Origin: Tetranychus cinnabarinus
Lineage: Eukaryota; Arthropoda; Arachnida; Trombidiformes; Tetranychidae
Length of the DNA stretch: 64,000 nucleotides
Direction: 5' to 3'
Assembly: GCA_022266195.1 (NCBI GenBank)
Contig: WHVY01000003.1
Coordinates: forward strand, 6,262,001 to 6,326,000
In this document: positions 61,696 to 64,000 of the stretch, one piece after another
Layout of the letters: every line of letters begins with the position of its first letter
Numbering within the stretch: the stretch's first letter is position 1
Made by a program: the position numbers and the translations under genes
The notes under the pieces: model-generated
Database searches by the model: none
The model's input: the letters and a program-made list of their open reading frames with translations, nothing else
What the model was told of the DNA's origin: nothing

Positions 61696-63162
61696 TCAAA
61701 GTTGAGTTGAATTGTAACGTAAAATGAAATACATTTTTAAATTTTCTTGAGTGAAACTCAACCGATTTTCACGTAAAAAGCTTTTATACTTTGAAAAACA
61801 TCTTTCAATTGATGCAGTTGTAAGAGGAGCAAAGTTGAAACAAGCTAATTCCTCAGATGAAAAATTCAATTGCTGGTCAGGAATTTCATTATAATTTATA
61901 ATTTGGTTAATTTTTCTGATTACTTTTAAGTCAGGGTTATTTTGAATTACTCTATCAAATTTTTGATTGATATTAATGGCAATTGGCGCTGTAACATTGA
62001 AAAGTTCAGTTTTACAGCAATCTAGAACTTCGAATGCTCTTTTGAGTGTTAGATTTTCAGTTTGCAAGTTCTTGATTATGTCAACTAAGAATATATAATT
62101 ATTTTTAACAAAAGCAAGATCGTATTTTAAAGTTTCGTTATTGATGATTCTTTTTAACTGAGCAATTGAAACAGCTTCATCTTCATCTAAGAATGAAACA
62201 ACTTCAGCAAAATCATCTAAGTTTTGATGATAATATTCAATGGCACTTAACCATGTTCCCCATCTAGTTGTTATTGGTCTTGGTGGTAAATTGAGGTCAG
62301 GCTTCATAGTTCGAAGTAATGTTTGTCTAACTGGAGCTTTGAGGAAAACTTTTTTACCAGTTGAAATGAGTTTATCGAGGTTGGAAAAATTATCTCGAAT
62401 CAATTCACAAACTCGATGAATTCCATGAGCTAAACAAGTTACATGAATCATCTTAGAATACAAAATTTTCATTCCATCAGCTGCTTTTTTCATATAAGCT
62501 GCACCATCAGTAATGAAATAGAGGAAAGCATCATATTCAACCCCATTAGGCCACATCAGTTTAAGAGCATCATTAACGCATTGAAATATTACCGAATGAT
62601 TAACATTGGAAACAAAACTAATATTGAGTAAAATTGGCTTTCCTTCAATTGTTGAATCCAATTTACCAGCTAAAACAGCCACAACATTTTGACCTTTTTT
62701 ATCCTGCGTTTCATCGATTGAAACCCAAATTTTGCTTCCTCTAAAATGTTCAACAACTTTGGCAAGGTTCATATTAAACTCAGTATTGAGTTGCCGTCGT
62801 AATGATGATTCAGATGGTAAGGTTTTACCAGTCCATTTAGTCATGAAATTACGAAAAATTTCATTGTTAATTTTATATGGAGCAATATCAGCAGAAATCA
62901 GGGCATTGAATAGATCCTTATTGAATTGAAACTGTTCAGATGAAGGGTCAATTTCATCTGAATTCAATGCATTAGTAGCATAAAGAGCACGTTGATGATT
63001 CGCAGTTTTTATATGTTGAGACAATTGAAAAGGTCGACTTATGTTCAATAACTTATTACAAAAAACACATTTGACACTTTGGCCAATCAAACAAAAAGCA
63101 TCACCAAACTTTGCAATGTAATTTTTCAATCTTGCAATTAGTTGATCATCAGTTTCATCCAT
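61696..63162 (-). CDS. hAT-family transposase, 488 aa, uninterrupted
   Basis: Intron-less frame starting at ATG 63162-63160. Residues 32-56 form a BED-like zinc finger (CVFC, then H50 and H56). The RNase-H-fold catalytic region follows: D150 in KIWVSIDETQD, D219 in YFITDGAAYMKKA, and the family CLAH motif at 243-246 (VTCLAHGIHRVCEL), a conserved C-x-x-H. The third acidic residue is probably E453 in the C-terminal dimerisation region (ASIERCFSKYKSFLRENRLS). Residues marking the hAT dimerisation domain are present up to the C terminus. At 488 aa it is shorter than many hAT transposases (600-700 aa) but has all core motifs. It sits inside intact terminal repeats, so it may be active. Confidence 0.95.
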   Translation of the reverse strand: MDETDDQLIARLKNYIAKFGDAFCLIGQSVKCVFCNKLLNISRPFQLSQHIKTANHQRALYATNALNSDEIDPSSEQFQFNKDLFNALISADIAPYKINNEIFRNFMTKWTGKTLPSESSLRRQLNTEFNMNLAKVVEHFRGSKIWVSIDETQDKKGQNVVAVLAGKLDSTIEGKPILLNISFVSNVNHSVIFQCVNDALKLMWPNGVEYDAFLYFITDGAAYMKKAADGMKILYSKMIHVTCLAHGIHRVCELIRDNFSNLDKLISTGKKVFLKAPVRQTLLRTMKPDLNLPPRPITTRWGTWLSAIEYYHQNLDDFAEVVSFLDEDEAVSIAQLKRIINNETLKYDLAFVKNNYIFLVDIIKNLQTENLTLKRAFEVLDCCKTELFNVTAPIAININQKFDRVIQNNPDLKVIRKINQIINYNEIPDQQLNFSSEELACFNFAPLTTASIERCFSKYKSFLRENRLSFTQENLKMYFILRYNSTQL

Positions 63163-63623
63163 TTTAAGATTTTAATGAAAATTGCAATGAAACAAATAAA
63201 AAAATAGGTAAAATGTAAATGAGAATTAAACAATCAAATCAAAGCCTTATAAAGGAATCAATTCAAAATTAGAAGCCCAGAATTGCAAAAAATTAAGTTT
63301 CTTCATCATCAAATTATGCATTGGATTGAATTTCTCATCATTCACTAAGATTGCTTCAACAAAAATTGTTCAGTAAAAATTGAAAATCTCATTTTTATTG
63401 GTCAGAATCGGTCATTCAAATACTTTGCTCATCATTAGATGAAAATGAAAAGGAAAAGGAATGTTTGTTTTGTTTTGATTTAAACTTTTTTATGATTCTT
63501 TAAGATCTTTTATGCAAGATTAATTCATTTTATGTAAACCAAAAATTTCATTGCAGTGCATAATCTTTATGCTGATAACCGAAAGATAGACTTGCATAGA
63601 AAATGAAAAGCCCTGCTTATTAC

Positions 63624-64000
63624 TATTATTGTTAATATAATGAAGATAGCACTTATATGAAGGAGGTAACAAGAAAGCTTATCTTTCCTCGATCACAAAA
63701 TTTGACGATAATGATTAAGATAATGATGAAGCAACAGGGAAAATGAACCAAAATCAAACCTGTTTATTCAAAATCTTCCTTATTATCTTGAGTATTGTTA
63801 TCAAATTTTTTGATTAAGGTAAGATATGCCTTGTTAACTTCTCCATTTGTGCCTTTTAAGTGTTACACCCTTTACTCACGGACTTACTGGATTATGAATC
63901 GCGAAATAGGTGTTAAAGTTTTGAACTTCATTACCTTCCAAATCACTGTGTCAAATATAAACTGTTCTTGATATAACTTTTTATTGATTGCAATAAGCAT
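63624..64000. other. non-coding flank to window end
   Basis: No gene. A GTGTTACACCCTTTA string near 63860 resembles the end of the MITE family at 38.7 and 54.2 kb, but without a partner end it is only a possible remnant. Confidence 0.4.

Larger units (their letters stand above)
61529..63615 (-). mobile_element. complete hAT DNA transposon, 2087 bp, with perfect 8-bp target duplication
   Basis: Perfect 22-bp terminal inverted repeats starting CAGGGCTTTTCATTTT at 61529-61550, with the complement at 63594-63615. Both flanks are CTTATTAC (61521-61528 and 63616-63623), a perfect 8-bp target-site duplication. The only gene inside is a full-length transposase on the minus strand. ATGC-rich motifs recur just inside both ends (for example GCATAC and TTTTATGCA on the left, GCATAAAG on the right), as expected for subterminal binding sites. 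Perfect ends, a perfect target duplication and an undamaged ORF point to recent insertion. Confidence 0.95.

Noticed and set aside
63851..63875. GTTACACCCTTT string resembling a MITE end
   Set aside because: Only about 12 bases match and no partner end is present in the window.
1..64000. CRISPR arrays, bacterial operons or phage genes
   Set aside because: No regularly spaced direct repeats or prokaryotic gene arrangement; introns and animal orthologues show a eukaryotic chromosome.

Overview
This is an AT-rich metazoan chromosomal window with short-intron genes, most introns being 65-90 bp. The clear orthologues are animal chromatin and ubiquitin genes (DCAF1/VprBP and ING3). Base composition, intron size and a small Gly/Tyr-rich secreted peptide would fit an arthropod such as an acariform (spider-mite-like) mite, but the organism assignment is inference. 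No bacterial operons, CRISPR arrays or rRNA genes were seen.

Layout. 1-27 kb is mostly non-coding, with poly-purine/poly-pyrimidine tracts and ATC/AAG microsatellites. It holds one large 3'-terminal coding exon (7563-8890), a diverged three-unit repeat (16.07-16.71 kb) and a coding-like, less AT-rich patch (20.98-22.1 kb). At 27.33-28.29 kb two small genes are arranged head to head, 66 bp apart. From 28.3 to 33.9 kb no gene is seen. At 34.25-39.64 kb lies a complete eight-exon DCAF1 gene (about 1485 aa), with a MITE in its last intron. Convergent to it at 42.36-40.41 kb is a complete seven-exon ING3 gene (about 424 aa). A glycine-rich secreted peptide gene follows at 43.05-43.31 kb.

43.5-64 kb is repeat-rich. 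It contains a three-copy repeat, a hAT-type MITE with an 8-bp target duplication, and an inverted duplication of a coding-like fragment (48.83-49.53 kb). It also contains a 1.1-kb foldback element (52.34-53.44 kb) lying against a decayed reading frame, and a second MITE copy. A segmental duplication (46.85-48.80 versus 59.12-61.49 kb) carries a small secreted-protein gene; the copy near 48 kb has lost its signal-peptide exon and the copy near 61 kb looks intact. Immediately upstream of the intact copy sits a complete hAT transposon (61529-63615) with terminal inverted repeats, a perfect 8-bp target-site duplication and an uninterrupted 488-aa transposase frame.

The two housekeeping genes (substrate receptor of CRL4 ubiquitin ligase; NuA4/TIP60 subunit) are ordinary. 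The interest lies in the palindrome-rich 43-64 kb block and in the lineage-specific secreted-peptide duplication.
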